A stretch of 8,715 bases of DNA from Candidatus Mesolinea sp. (GCA_003445715.1 DMCS01000090.1:1-8715); one strand, 5' to 3'; positions 1 through 6,641 are shown, counted from the first letter of the stretch. Numbers and translations are program-made. Notes: generated by a model not told the origin, from the sequence alone.

Positions 1-40
1 TATAAACTAAGCGATATAAAGACTGAAAATCAGATCAATC

Positions 41-60
41 TTAGTCCTCTTTCGGGCTAA
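41..60 (+). other. Short hairpin, weak terminator candidate
   Basis: TTAGTCC (41-47) pairs with GGGCTAA (54-60) around a 6-nt loop, giving 7 pairs including one G-U. The sequence after it (61-70, ttccttactt) is T-rich but broken, so it would be at best a weak terminator for a gene lying left of the window. The pairing is visible; the function is a guess. Confidence 0.25.
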
Positions 61-99
61 TTCCTTACTTGTCATTAGTATGATGGGATAGAATCATAG

Positions 100-162
100 A
101 GACACGGCAGATCGTTCGTCATTTGGTCAAAAGACCGTATCGAAGTCAGGATCGTCGTGTCT
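100..162 (+). ncRNA. Long irregular stem-loop, candidate structured RNA
   Basis: Bases 100-106 (AGACACG) pair perfectly with 156-162 (CGTGTCT). The stem continues through a G-U pair (107/155), a C-G pair (108/154), a bulged A109, GATC with GATC (110-113/150-153), an internal loop, and TTCG with CGAA (115-118/141-144). Inside is a terminal hairpin GGTC-AAAA-GACC (125-136). That makes about 17 pairs in the main stem plus 4 in the tip. A -10-like TAGAAT (89-94) sits just upstream, with a poor TTACTT -35 at 65-70 and an 18-bp spacer, which would start a transcript near base 100. A small RNA, an RNA leader element or a DNA palindrome are all possible. I do not recognise it as a named family. Confidence 0.3.
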
Positions 163-200
163 TCTATTACGCAGTACACTTTATGTGTCCATTTCATAGC

Positions 201-230
201 TCCTAATCATAATTAGGAAATTTCTATTTT
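201..230 (+). terminator. Perfect 7-bp inverted repeat with T-rich tail, terminator or operator
   Basis: TCCTAAT (201-207) and ATTAGGA (212-218) form a perfect inverted repeat around CATA, followed by a T-rich stretch ending in TATTTT (225-230). As RNA it could be a weak, low-GC intrinsic terminator closing a short transcript that starts near base 100. As DNA its 18-bp symmetry also suits a dimeric regulator. It overlaps a second small palindrome, GAAATTTC (217-224). The low GC of the stem and the interrupted T-run keep confidence low. Confidence 0.35.
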
Positions 231-278
231 GCTACTTTAGGACATTATCACTTTGCTCTTACAATCAACCAATTGACC

Positions 279-306
279 TTGACGACGATCAGCAGGAAGG
301 TATAAT
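279..306 (+). promoter_or_regulatory. Sigma70-like promoter of the regulator-oxidoreductase operon
   Basis: A -35 element TTGACG (279-284) and a consensus -10 TATAAT (301-306) are separated by 16 bp. Transcription would begin near 312-314, leaving a leader of about 26 nt before the regulator's ATG at 339. An overlapping TTGACC (273-278) would give a 22-bp spacer and is less likely to be used. The -10 element runs directly into the repeat and palindromes at 304-333, so a protein bound there would compete with RNA polymerase. Confidence 0.6.
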
Positions 307-333
307 CAGATTAATCATATTAATGTGATGATT
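304..333 (+). promoter_or_regulatory. Candidate operator overlapping the -10 and start site
   Basis: The 9-base units AATCAGATT (304-312) and AATCATATT (313-321) lie head to tail. GATTAATC (309-316) is a perfect 8-bp palindrome, and AATCAT (313-318) mirrors ATGATT (328-333) across 9 bases. The 304-319 sequence is repeated with 2 mismatches at 28-43. Symmetric sites at the start point of a GntR-family gene are typical of autoregulation, so the adjacent regulator is the natural candidate to bind. That link is inferred. Confidence 0.35.
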
Positions 334-338
334 GCTTA

Positions 339-1022
339 ATGGAAAATACACCTCGGAGCGACCTCTTAGACTATCTGGCTGAAGCTAACCGCAATGGTAC
401 CCCTATTCCGACGATAGCAGAGCTGAGCGAGGAGCTCGGAATGAGTATCACCAGTTTACGTGAGCAATTAGAGGTTGCACGCCGTTTAGGCTTTGTTACC
501 ATTAAACCAAAAACGGGCATTCAACCCTGTGGATTTTCTCTTGCTCCTGCGTTGAGGTTAAGTTTACAGTATGGAATAAGAGTACAACCAGAGCTTTTTG
601 AAGCTTTTCGCGATCTGCGCAAACACATCGAAGCCAGCTATTGGTTTGAGGCAGCGCCATTATTGACCAGCGCAGAGGTCAGCACTTTGGGGGATATTGT
701 CCGTAAAGCGCAAAGCAAAATTAAAAAACAACCTATCGAATCACCCGAGAAAGAACATCGTGCATTTCACTTAGCTATTTTCCAACATTTGGAAAATCCG
801 GTTGTCAAAAGTTTGCTGGAGACATATTGGGATTTGAATGCCGGAAATGAGCGCAATTATTATATCGATCAGAATTACTTAGAAATTGTGTGGAATTATC
901 ATCAGCGCATTGTTGAAGCCCTGGCTGCACGGGATTTTGAACGTGGTCATCAAGCGCTTTTGGCGCACATGGATTTGGTAATGCAACGAAAAAAAGCGGA
1001 ATTATCTCAGCGTTTTGAGTGA
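339..1022 (+). CDS. GntR-family transcriptional regulator with FCD domain
   Basis: A 227-residue DNA-binding regulator, probably sensing a small carboxylate and controlling the oxidoreductase genes that follow. Residues about 7-64 form a winged helix-turn-helix: a TIAELSEELGM helix-turn (25-35), a recognition helix (about 36-50) and a wing ending near 64. Residues about 84-222 form the all-helical FCD domain. Its usual metal ligands are Asp, His, His, His; here the matching positions are His140 (in EHRAFH), His144, His188 (in YHQRI) and His210, so the Asp is replaced by His. The ATG is the only plausible start, because an in-frame TAA lies at 321-323, yet no Shine-Dalgarno sequence precedes it. 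The stop is 21 bp before the next gene, so the three genes are likely co-transcribed. Family assignment is firm; ligand and mode of action are unknown. Confidence 0.85.
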   Translation: MENTPRSDLLDYLAEANRNGTPIPTIAELSEELGMSITSLREQLEVARRLGFVTIKPKTGIQPCGFSLAPALRLSLQYGIRVQPELFEAFRDLRKHIEASYWFEAAPLLTSAEVSTLGDIVRKAQSKIKKQPIESPEKEHRAFHLAIFQHLENPVVKSLLETYWDLNAGNERNYYIDQNYLEIVWNYHQRIVEALAARDFERGHQALLAHMDLVMQRKKAELSQRFE

Positions 1023-1043
1023 TAAAAAGGAGAACAATACGTC

Positions 1044-2882
1044 ATGACATACTCCGAGACAGATGAGCTTCTCGATCTCCCCCCTAAAGTGAATGATTTT
1101 TGCATGACTGTTAGCACGATTAATGGTTCTGGCAGTGCAACGTCTAATAATGTACTTTACCATGCGCTGTTTCACATGGGAATTCCTACTTCTGGAAAAA
1201 ACATTTTTCCCTCAAACATCAAAGGGCTGCCCACCTGGTTTGTCATCCGGGTTTCAGAAAAAGGCTATTTAGGGCGTGTGCCTTATGATGACATCATCGT
1301 CGCGATGAACCCAGAAACATTCCTTGATGATTTGACCTACCTACCAGAAGGCGGTGTGATTTTTTATGCGGATCACATCCGCAAGCCAGAAAAACCGCGT
1401 GCTGATTTAATTTTCTACCCAATGCCTATCCGCCAACTGGTTAAGCAGGCTGAAGTGCCTCGCAACCTGCGGGACTATATGGAGAATATGACTTACGTCG
1501 GCATCGTGGGGCAAGTTTTAGGCATCAACATGGAGAGCATATTGTATGCATTAAAACGCCACTTTGGCAATAAGGCATCCGCGCTGGAAACGAACTTAAA
1601 GATGGTCAACATAGGCTATGAATGGGCAGAAAAGAATATCATCAAAAAAGATCGTTATTTCGTGAAGCAGCTGCCCCCAATGGAAGATTACATATTGACC
1701 GACGGGAACAACGCTGGCGCTTTGGGTTCGCTTTTCGGAGGCGTTGAATTTTGCTCTTGGTATCCGATTACGCCGGCAAGCAGCTTAGCAGAATCAATGA
1801 ATGAACAAAATCCCAAGCTGCGCAAGGATCCTGTAACGGGCAAGAATACCTGCGTTATTTTACAGGTGGAGGATGAGCTTGCCGCTGCTGGCTGCGCTAT
1901 TGGTGCGGGTTGGGCTGGCTTGCGCGCAATGACCGCAACCTCAGGCCCAGGCTTGAGCTTGATGACTGAAAATGTGGGCTTAGCTTATTTCACTGAAACC
2001 CCCGTGGTTATTTGGGATGTGCAGCGCGTTGGACCGAGCACGGGGTTACCCACACGCACTGCTCAAGGAGATTTGACCATGGTCTACTTCCTCGGGCATG
2101 GCGATATCAACCATATTCTCTTGTTGCCCGGTTCGGTGAATGAGTGCTTTGAATTTGGCTGGAAAGCTTTGGATTTGGCAGAGCATTACCAGACGCCCAT
2201 TTTTGTGCTGAGCGATTTGGATTTAGGGATGAACCAGTGGATCACCCCTAAATTCGAATATCCCGACTGCCCTATTGATCGCGGGAAAATCCTTTGGGAA
2301 GCTGACTTGGATCGTTTTGAAGGCAAGTGGGGTCGCTATAAAGACATCGATGGTGATGGTATCCCTTATCGCACCGTGATGGGCAATCAGAATCCGGCTG
2401 CAGCTTATTTCACCCGTGGTACTGGACATAATGAATATGGAAATTACAGTGAAGACCCCGAAAACTGGGCAAAAATGATCCGCAGGATCAAGAAGAAACT
2501 CATGAATATGTGTGAAGTGCTACCAGAGCCTATTTTCCGGAATAAGCCAGGAGCCAGAATCGGGATTATCGGCTGGGGCTCAACCGACCCAGCGCTAATT
2601 GAGGCTCAGGATATGCTGGAAGAAGCAGGCATCCCGGTGGATTACTTGCGCATTCGAGCGTTACCAACTTGCAAAGCCGTGCGCGATTTTATCTCCGAGC
2701 ACGACCATACATATGTGTTGGAACTCAACCGAGATGGTCAGATGTGTTCGATTTTGAAATTAGAGGTTTCTGCATCATATGCAGAGAAGTTGTCTTCATT
2801 GACTGATTTTGGTGGTTTGCCGATGACAGCGATTTGGGCAACTGAACAGGTTTTGGCAAAGGAGATGAAGAGGAATGGATAA
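1044..2882 (+). CDS. korA: 2-oxoacid:ferredoxin oxidoreductase, fused gamma-alpha subunit
   Basis: A 612-residue subunit of an enzyme that oxidatively decarboxylates a 2-oxoacid with CoA, giving acyl-CoA, CO2 and reduced ferredoxin. Residues about 18-195 are the gamma domain, with a glycine-rich NGSGSATSN stretch (27-35) and FPSNIKGLPTW (55-65). Residues about 215-400 are the pyrimidine-binding alpha domain, with YPITPAS (240-246), QVEDELAA (274-281), ATSGPG (298-303) and RVGPSTGLPTRTAQGD (328-343). A DGDGIPYRT element (436-444) follows, then a C-terminal transketolase-like domain (about 504-605). No extra ferredoxin domain is present. AAGGAG (1027-1032) lies 11 nt before the ATG. It overlaps the beta subunit gene by 8 bp. 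The fused architecture matches the KorA type, but sequence alone does not separate 2-oxoglutarate from pyruvate or branched-chain 2-oxoacids, so the symbol is tentative. Confidence 0.9.
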   Translation: MTYSETDELLDLPPKVNDFCMTVSTINGSGSATSNNVLYHALFHMGIPTSGKNIFPSNIKGLPTWFVIRVSEKGYLGRVPYDDIIVAMNPETFLDDLTYLPEGGVIFYADHIRKPEKPRADLIFYPMPIRQLVKQAEVPRNLRDYMENMTYVGIVGQVLGINMESILYALKRHFGNKASALETNLKMVNIGYEWAEKNIIKKDRYFVKQLPPMEDYILTDGNNAGALGSLFGGVEFCSWYPITPASSLAESMNEQNPKLRKDPVTGKNTCVILQVEDELAAAGCAIGAGWAGLRAMTATSGPGLSLMTENVGLAYFTETPVVIWDVQRVGPSTGLPTRTAQGDLTMVYFLGHGDINHILLLPGSVNECFEFGWKALDLAEHYQTPIFVLSDLDLGMNQWITPKFEYPDCPIDRGKILWEADLDRFEGKWGRYKDIDGDGIPYRTVMGNQNPAAAYFTRGTGHNEYGNYSEDPENWAKMIRRIKKKLMNMCEVLPEPIFRNKPGARIGIIGWGSTDPALIEAQDMLEEAGIPVDYLRIRALPTCKAVRDFISEHDHTYVLELNRDGQMCSILKLEVSASYAEKLSSLTDFGGLPMTAIWATEQVLAKEMKRNG

Positions 2883-3918
2883 CACACAGACAGTAAAAGT
2901 AGAACGGAATTTGGTCGGTCTTTCTCCCGTTGATTACAAAGGGAAGCCTTCTACCCTTTGCCCAGGATGTGGTCATAACACCATTGCGAATCAAATTCAG
3001 GCAGCCCTCTTCGAGTTGGGTGTTGTTCCGGAAATGGTTGCCAAGATCAGTGGGATTGGCTGCTCCAGCAAGAGTCCTAACTATTTTTTAGACCGCTCTT
3101 TCGGCTTCAATGGGCTGCATGGACGCATGCCCACGTTGGCTACTGGGGCTTGCTTTGCAGACCGGCGGGTCAAAATCATTGGCATCTCTGGCGATGGGGA
3201 TTCAGCGAGTATCGGCATGGGGCATTTTAAACACGTTATCCGCCGCAACATCCCCATGGTTTACATCATTGAAAATAACGGTGTGTATGGACTTACTAAA
3301 GGTCAATTCTCCGCCACCTCGGACTTAGGCCTCGAGCTCCGTCATCAGGGCAGGAATTTCTTACCACCGTTGGATTTGTGCTTGGAGGCTTTGATTAGCG
3401 GTGCAAAGTTTGTCGCACGTGCTTTTGCTGGCGATATCAAGCAGATGCGAGAGCTTTTTAAAGCAGCTTTTGTACATGATGGCATTGCAGTGATCGATGT
3501 AATTAGCCCATGTGTTACTTTCAACAATCAGGATACCGCAATGCAGTCTTACACCTGGGGGCGCGAGCACGAAAGTCCGATTCAGGATATTACCTTCATT
3601 CCAAAGGCTAAAGAAATAATCGTGGAAGACTTTGAAGAAGGTAGTTACCGCGAAGTAAAACTTCATGACGGCTCCACCCTGCTGCTAAAAAAAATCAATA
3701 GAGATTACGATCCAACGAGTAAAACCGCAGCGCTGGACTTGTTGACCGAATCCTACGAGAAGCGTTACCTCACCACCGGCTTGTTCTACATCGAAAAAGC
3801 CGAACAGTCCATTTTTGATATTTTTGAGTTAGGTAAAGATCCGCTTAATCGTCTCCCAACCGAACGCATCCGTCCAGATAAAGCTACATTGGAGCGCATC
3901 AATGCTGCCTTAGCGTAA
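2875..3918 (+). CDS. korB: 2-oxoacid:ferredoxin oxidoreductase, TPP-binding beta subunit
   Basis: A 347-residue catalytic partner of the preceding subunit. It binds thiamine diphosphate and Mg through GDGDS (106-110) and NNGVYGLTKGQ (134-144). Four cysteines sit where beta subunits of this class hold their single [4Fe-4S] cluster: Cys29 and Cys32 in CPGCGH, Cys63 in GIGCSS and Cys213 in SPCVTFN. Residues about 245-345 are a C-terminal extension typical of the shorter two-subunit enzymes. The start codon lies inside the end of the alpha gene (8-bp overlap), with AAAGGAG at 2858-2864 in the alpha coding sequence, so translation is probably coupled and the subunits made in equal amounts. A strong terminator follows. 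The enzyme class is certain; substrate choice is open. Confidence 0.92.
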   Translation: MDNTQTVKVERNLVGLSPVDYKGKPSTLCPGCGHNTIANQIQAALFELGVVPEMVAKISGIGCSSKSPNYFLDRSFGFNGLHGRMPTLATGACFADRRVKIIGISGDGDSASIGMGHFKHVIRRNIPMVYIIENNGVYGLTKGQFSATSDLGLELRHQGRNFLPPLDLCLEALISGAKFVARAFAGDIKQMRELFKAAFVHDGIAVIDVISPCVTFNNQDTAMQSYTWGREHESPIQDITFIPKAKEIIVEDFEEGSYREVKLHDGSTLLLKKINRDYDPTSKTAALDLLTESYEKRYLTTGLFYIEKAEQSIFDIFELGKDPLNRLPTERIRPDKATLERINAALA

Positions 3919-3934
3919 ATATGGGCATAGAATC

Positions 3935-3965
3935 AAAACGGGACTAATTATATGGTCCCGTTTTT
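3935..3965. terminator. Bidirectional intrinsic terminator between convergent operons
   Basis: AAAACGGGAC (3935-3944) pairs perfectly with GTCCCGTTTT (3955-3964), and G-U and A-U pairs extend the stem towards a 6-nt loop. On the plus strand the hairpin ends in five T (3961-3965), 16 bp past the beta subunit stop. On the minus strand the A-run (3935-3938) becomes a U-run, 16 bp past the pyruvate kinase stop. One element can therefore end both convergent operons. Confidence 0.85.
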
Positions 3966-3980
3966 GTACCTCGTTACGCG

Positions 3981-5423
3981 TTACCAACGCAATGTGTAAA
4001 GCAAAATTAAGTTCGGTTTGACCATTTCTCCTACCGGAAAGCCGGAAATCACGACAACCTTATCCTCTGCCAAGAGGTCGGTGGAGGCATAGAGTGCGGT
4101 CCCGACGTGCTTAATCATCGTTTCGAGTGTATCTGCATGCGGCACAAGCAATGGCGTGACGCCCCAAGCAATGCCTAACCAATGGTAAGTTTTTAATTCT
4201 GGGGTGAAAGCATAAATTGGTACGTCTGGTTTAGTTTTAGACATCCACATCGCAGTTGTACCCGACATTGTGAACACCACAATGGCTTTGACCTTGGCTG
4301 CAACAGAAAGTTCTTTGGCTGACCGTGCAATCGATACCGTTGGATTGTCAGGATCGGAGGCGAGTAAGCTCTCCAAATGACCCCACTCGCTGAGGTGTTT
4401 TTCCGATTCGCGGATAATTGCATCCATCATGCGCACGCTTTGCACCGGGTATTTCCCTGCGGCTGTTTCCGCTGAGAGCATTACAGCATCCGTGCCATCG
4501 AAAATGGCGTTCGCCACATCGGCTGCCTCCGCTCTGGTGGGGCGGGGATTGTTGATCATGGATTCCAACATTTGCGTGGCGGTGATGACGAACTTTCCTT
4601 TTTGATTGGCGGTTTTGATGATTGCTTTTTGCACCACAGGTACTTCAGCGGGAGACATCTCCACACCTAAGTCCCCTCTGGCAACCATTACACCATCGGT
4701 AGCATCAATGATAGCGTCCAAGTTGGTAATTGCTTCAGGACGCTCTAACTTGGCAATTATGGGAGGAACTCTCTCCGAGCCAGACATCTCCTGCATGGTT
4801 TTCCGAACCGTGAGAATATCGGAGGCTTGGCGCACAAAAGATATGGCTACCAGGTCAACTCCTAAAGAAATACCAAACGCTAAATCCTCCAGATCTTTAG
4901 GCGTCAGGCAGGCGATATCTAGCTTTGATCCGGGAAGGTTAACGCCTTTATGGGATTTGAGTTTACCTCCGAGGATGACCTTGGCGTAAATAGTCTCGCC
5001 TTCTATCCCACTGACCTCAAACTCAAGCTGCCCGTCATCCAATAGGATGTGATTACCAGGTGCGAGTGCTTCATGCAAATTTGGCACGTCGAAGGGAATG
5101 AATATGGTGCCTTCGTGTAGGTTTTGCGGATTCTCAGATGAACTTAATGCAACCGTATCTCCTGATTTCAGCTCAACAAAATCGGTTTTTAGGTTGCCGA
5201 TGCGCAGCTTTGGCCCTTGCAGGTCCATCAAGATAGAAACAGGTTTGCCAAGCTCCTCAGACAGCTTGCGCAAGATTTTGTGCCGCTCGGCATGCTCCGC
5301 ATGTGTGCCATGCGAAAAATTAAGGCGGGCAACGTCCATGCCGGCTTCAATCAAAGCGCGAAGTGTGGGTTCATCAGAACTGCTGGGTCCTAAGGTGGCG
5401 ACGATTTTGGCAAACCTGTTCAT
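3981..5423 (-). CDS. pyk: Pyruvate kinase
   Basis: A 480-residue cytoplasmic enzyme converting phosphoenolpyruvate and ADP to pyruvate and ATP. Visible motifs are RLNFSHG (33-39, substrate Arg33), MDLQGPKLRIG (66-76), IIAKLERPE (222-230, catalytic Lys225 and metal ligand Glu227), VARGDLGVE (247-255, metal ligand Asp251), ATQMLESM (282-289) and AVMLSAETAAGKYP (313-326). The length is that of the standard form, without the extra C-terminal PEP-utiliser domain of Bacillus. Lys72 in GPKLR replaces the Glu that marks K+-dependent enzymes. The effector-site loop (386-396, SGTTAMWMSKT) resembles E. coli PykA more than PykF. AAGGAG (5434-5429) lies 5 nt before the ATG, and the gene starts 14 bp after rocD, so it is the last gene of that operon and ends at the shared terminator. 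Confidence 0.96.
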   Translation of the reverse strand: MNRFAKIVATLGPSSSDEPTLRALIEAGMDVARLNFSHGTHAEHAERHKILRKLSEELGKPVSILMDLQGPKLRIGNLKTDFVELKSGDTVALSSSENPQNLHEGTIFIPFDVPNLHEALAPGNHILLDDGQLEFEVSGIEGETIYAKVILGGKLKSHKGVNLPGSKLDIACLTPKDLEDLAFGISLGVDLVAISFVRQASDILTVRKTMQEMSGSERVPPIIAKLERPEAITNLDAIIDATDGVMVARGDLGVEMSPAEVPVVQKAIIKTANQKGKFVITATQMLESMINNPRPTRAEAADVANAIFDGTDAVMLSAETAAGKYPVQSVRMMDAIIRESEKHLSEWGHLESLLASDPDNPTVSIARSAKELSVAAKVKAIVVFTMSGTTAMWMSKTKPDVPIYAFTPELKTYHWLGIAWGVTPLLVPHADTLETMIKHVGTALYASTDLLAEDKVVVISGFPVGEMVKPNLILLYTLRW

Positions 5424-5437
5424 GTGAGCTCCTTGCT

Positions 5438-6640
5438 TTAGGGCATTTGTAGAACCTTAGCAATCTTGGGCAAAGCCCAATCTAAAGTTTCTTTCTCGAT
5501 AATTAGCGGTGGGGCAAAGCGGATCACGTTTTCATGCGTTTCCTTAGCAAGAATACCTTCATCTTGCAACGCTTCGCAGAATCGCCGTGCGCCACCAGCC
5601 TCTGGTTTTAGCTCCACACCAATCAGCAAGCCGCGTCCGCGCACCTCTTTGATATGCGCGCTTGGGATTTCACTCAATCGGTCCATAAAGTAATTACCCA
5701 AGGTGAAAGCCCGCTCTGGAAGATTCTCTTCCTCTATGACGTCGAGGGCAGCGATGCCGACAGCACAAGCCAACGGGCTACCACCAAAAGTTGAACCGTG
5801 CTCGGAGGGTTGGAACAAGCCTAGAATAGGCTCATCTGCAAGTACAGCGGAAACGGGCAGCATCCCGCCTGAAAGTGCTTTCCCGATCACGGTAATATCG
5901 GGGCGAACGCCTTCATACTCTGAGGCGAAGAGTTTGCCTGTGCGTCCTAAGCCGGTCTGAATCTCATCAGCGATGAAAAGGACATCGTTTTGTTTGCAGA
6001 GTTCTGCTACACCACGCAAATACCCATCTGGGGGAACAATTACGCCATTTTCACCTTGGATTGGCTCGAGCATTACTGCGGCAGTGTTTGGATTGATGGC
6101 AGCCTGGATAGCTTCGAAGTCGCCAAATGGTACAACCTTAAAGCCTGGAGTAAAGGGTCCGAAGGCATCCTTATAGAGGGGTTCGGAAGAGAAAGAAATG
6201 ACGGTGATCGTGCGGCCATGGAAATTCCCAGCTGCAACGATAATCTCTGCTTGGTATTTGGGAATTCCTTTGACCACATAACCCCATTTACGGGCAACTT
6301 TGAGGGCAGTTTCTACTGCTTCTGCGCCGCTATTCATCGGCAAGCTCATTTGGTAGCCGGTCATATCCGCAAGTTTTTTGTAAAATAGTCCTAATTGATC
6401 GTTGCGAAAGGCGCGCGAGGTTAACGTGATACGTTCAAGCTGATCTTGCAAAGCTTTAACAATTTTGGGATGCCGATGCCCTTGATTGAGAGCGGAATAC
6501 GCACTAAGGCAGTCTAAGTAGCGTTTACCCTCGATATCTTCGACCCAAACACCTTCGCCCTTAGTTAAGACGACATCTAACGGTTTGTAGTTATGGGCAC
6601 CATATTTATCTTCAAGGTCAATGTAATATTGAGAATTCAA
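5438..6640 (-). CDS. rocD: Ornithine aminotransferase (ornithine--oxo-acid transaminase)
   Basis: A 400-residue fold-type I PLP enzyme that moves the delta-amino group of ornithine to 2-oxoglutarate, giving glutamate-5-semialdehyde and glutamate. Seen are the ornithine-aminotransferase signature YGAHNYKPLDVVL (13-25), SAYSALNQGH (46-55, Tyr48), TLTSRAF (72-78), SGAEAVETA (104-112), NFHGRT (139-144, Arg143), EPIQGE (192-197), ADEIQTGLGRTG (224-235, Asp225) and the PLP lysine Lys254 in VIGKALSGG. It aligns along its length with Bacillus RocD as I recall that sequence, rather than with acetylornithine aminotransferase ArgD. The start is TTG: AAAGGAG (6653-6647) stands 6 nt upstream, and the nearby ATG at 6645-6643 reads out of frame into a stop. 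The Shine-Dalgarno lies inside the last codons of argF, with only 1 bp between the genes. Confidence 0.92.
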   Translation of the reverse strand: MNSQYYIDLEDKYGAHNYKPLDVVLTKGEGVWVEDIEGKRYLDCLSAYSALNQGHRHPKIVKALQDQLERITLTSRAFRNDQLGLFYKKLADMTGYQMSLPMNSGAEAVETALKVARKWGYVVKGIPKYQAEIIVAAGNFHGRTITVISFSSEPLYKDAFGPFTPGFKVVPFGDFEAIQAAINPNTAAVMLEPIQGENGVIVPPDGYLRGVAELCKQNDVLFIADEIQTGLGRTGKLFASEYEGVRPDITVIGKALSGGMLPVSAVLADEPILGLFQPSEHGSTFGGSPLACAVGIAALDVIEEENLPERAFTLGNYFMDRLSEIPSAHIKEVRGRGLLIGVELKPEAGGARRFCEALQDEGILAKETHENVIRFAPPLIIEKETLDWALPKIAKVLQMP

Positions 6641-6641
6641 A

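Larger units (their letters stand above)
1..338. other. Intergenic region with several inverted repeats, no gene seen
   Basis: No credible coding region is present: all plus-strand frames are broken by stops and no minus-strand frame looks like protein. The stretch is AT-rich compared with the genes. It contains a short hairpin (41-60), a possible -10 element (89-94), a long irregular hairpin (100-162), a perfect 7-bp inverted repeat (201-218) followed by T-rich sequence, and the promoter of the downstream operon (279-306). A 16-base motif at 28-43 recurs with 14 of 16 matches at 304-319. The gene to the left lies outside the window, so part of this may be its 3' end. One frame is open from base 1 to a TAA at 58-60, but 19 codons are too few to call a gene. 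Confidence 0.7.

Noticed and set aside
1..60. 3' end of an upstream protein gene in frame 1
   Set aside because: Only 19 codons before TAA with no recognisable sequence; too short to support.
100..162. Integron attC recombination site
   Set aside because: The hairpin lacks the RYYYAAC and GTTRRRY core sites, and no integrase or cassette structure is nearby.
273..306. TTGACC at 273-278 as the -35 element
   Set aside because: It would leave a 22-bp spacer to TATAAT; the overlapping TTGACG at 279-284 gives 16 bp and is preferred.
2223..2994. Minus-strand open frames opposite the oxidoreductase genes
   Set aside because: They overlap firmly identified coding sequence and show no domain or ribosome site.
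4606..5427. Open frames of 127 and 109 codons on the plus strand
   Set aside because: Both are antisense to the conserved pyruvate kinase and have no protein-like motifs; shadow frames.
5990..6388. 132-codon open frame on the plus strand
   Set aside because: It lies entirely antisense to rocD, whose protein is conserved end to end; it has no ribosome site and resembles no family.
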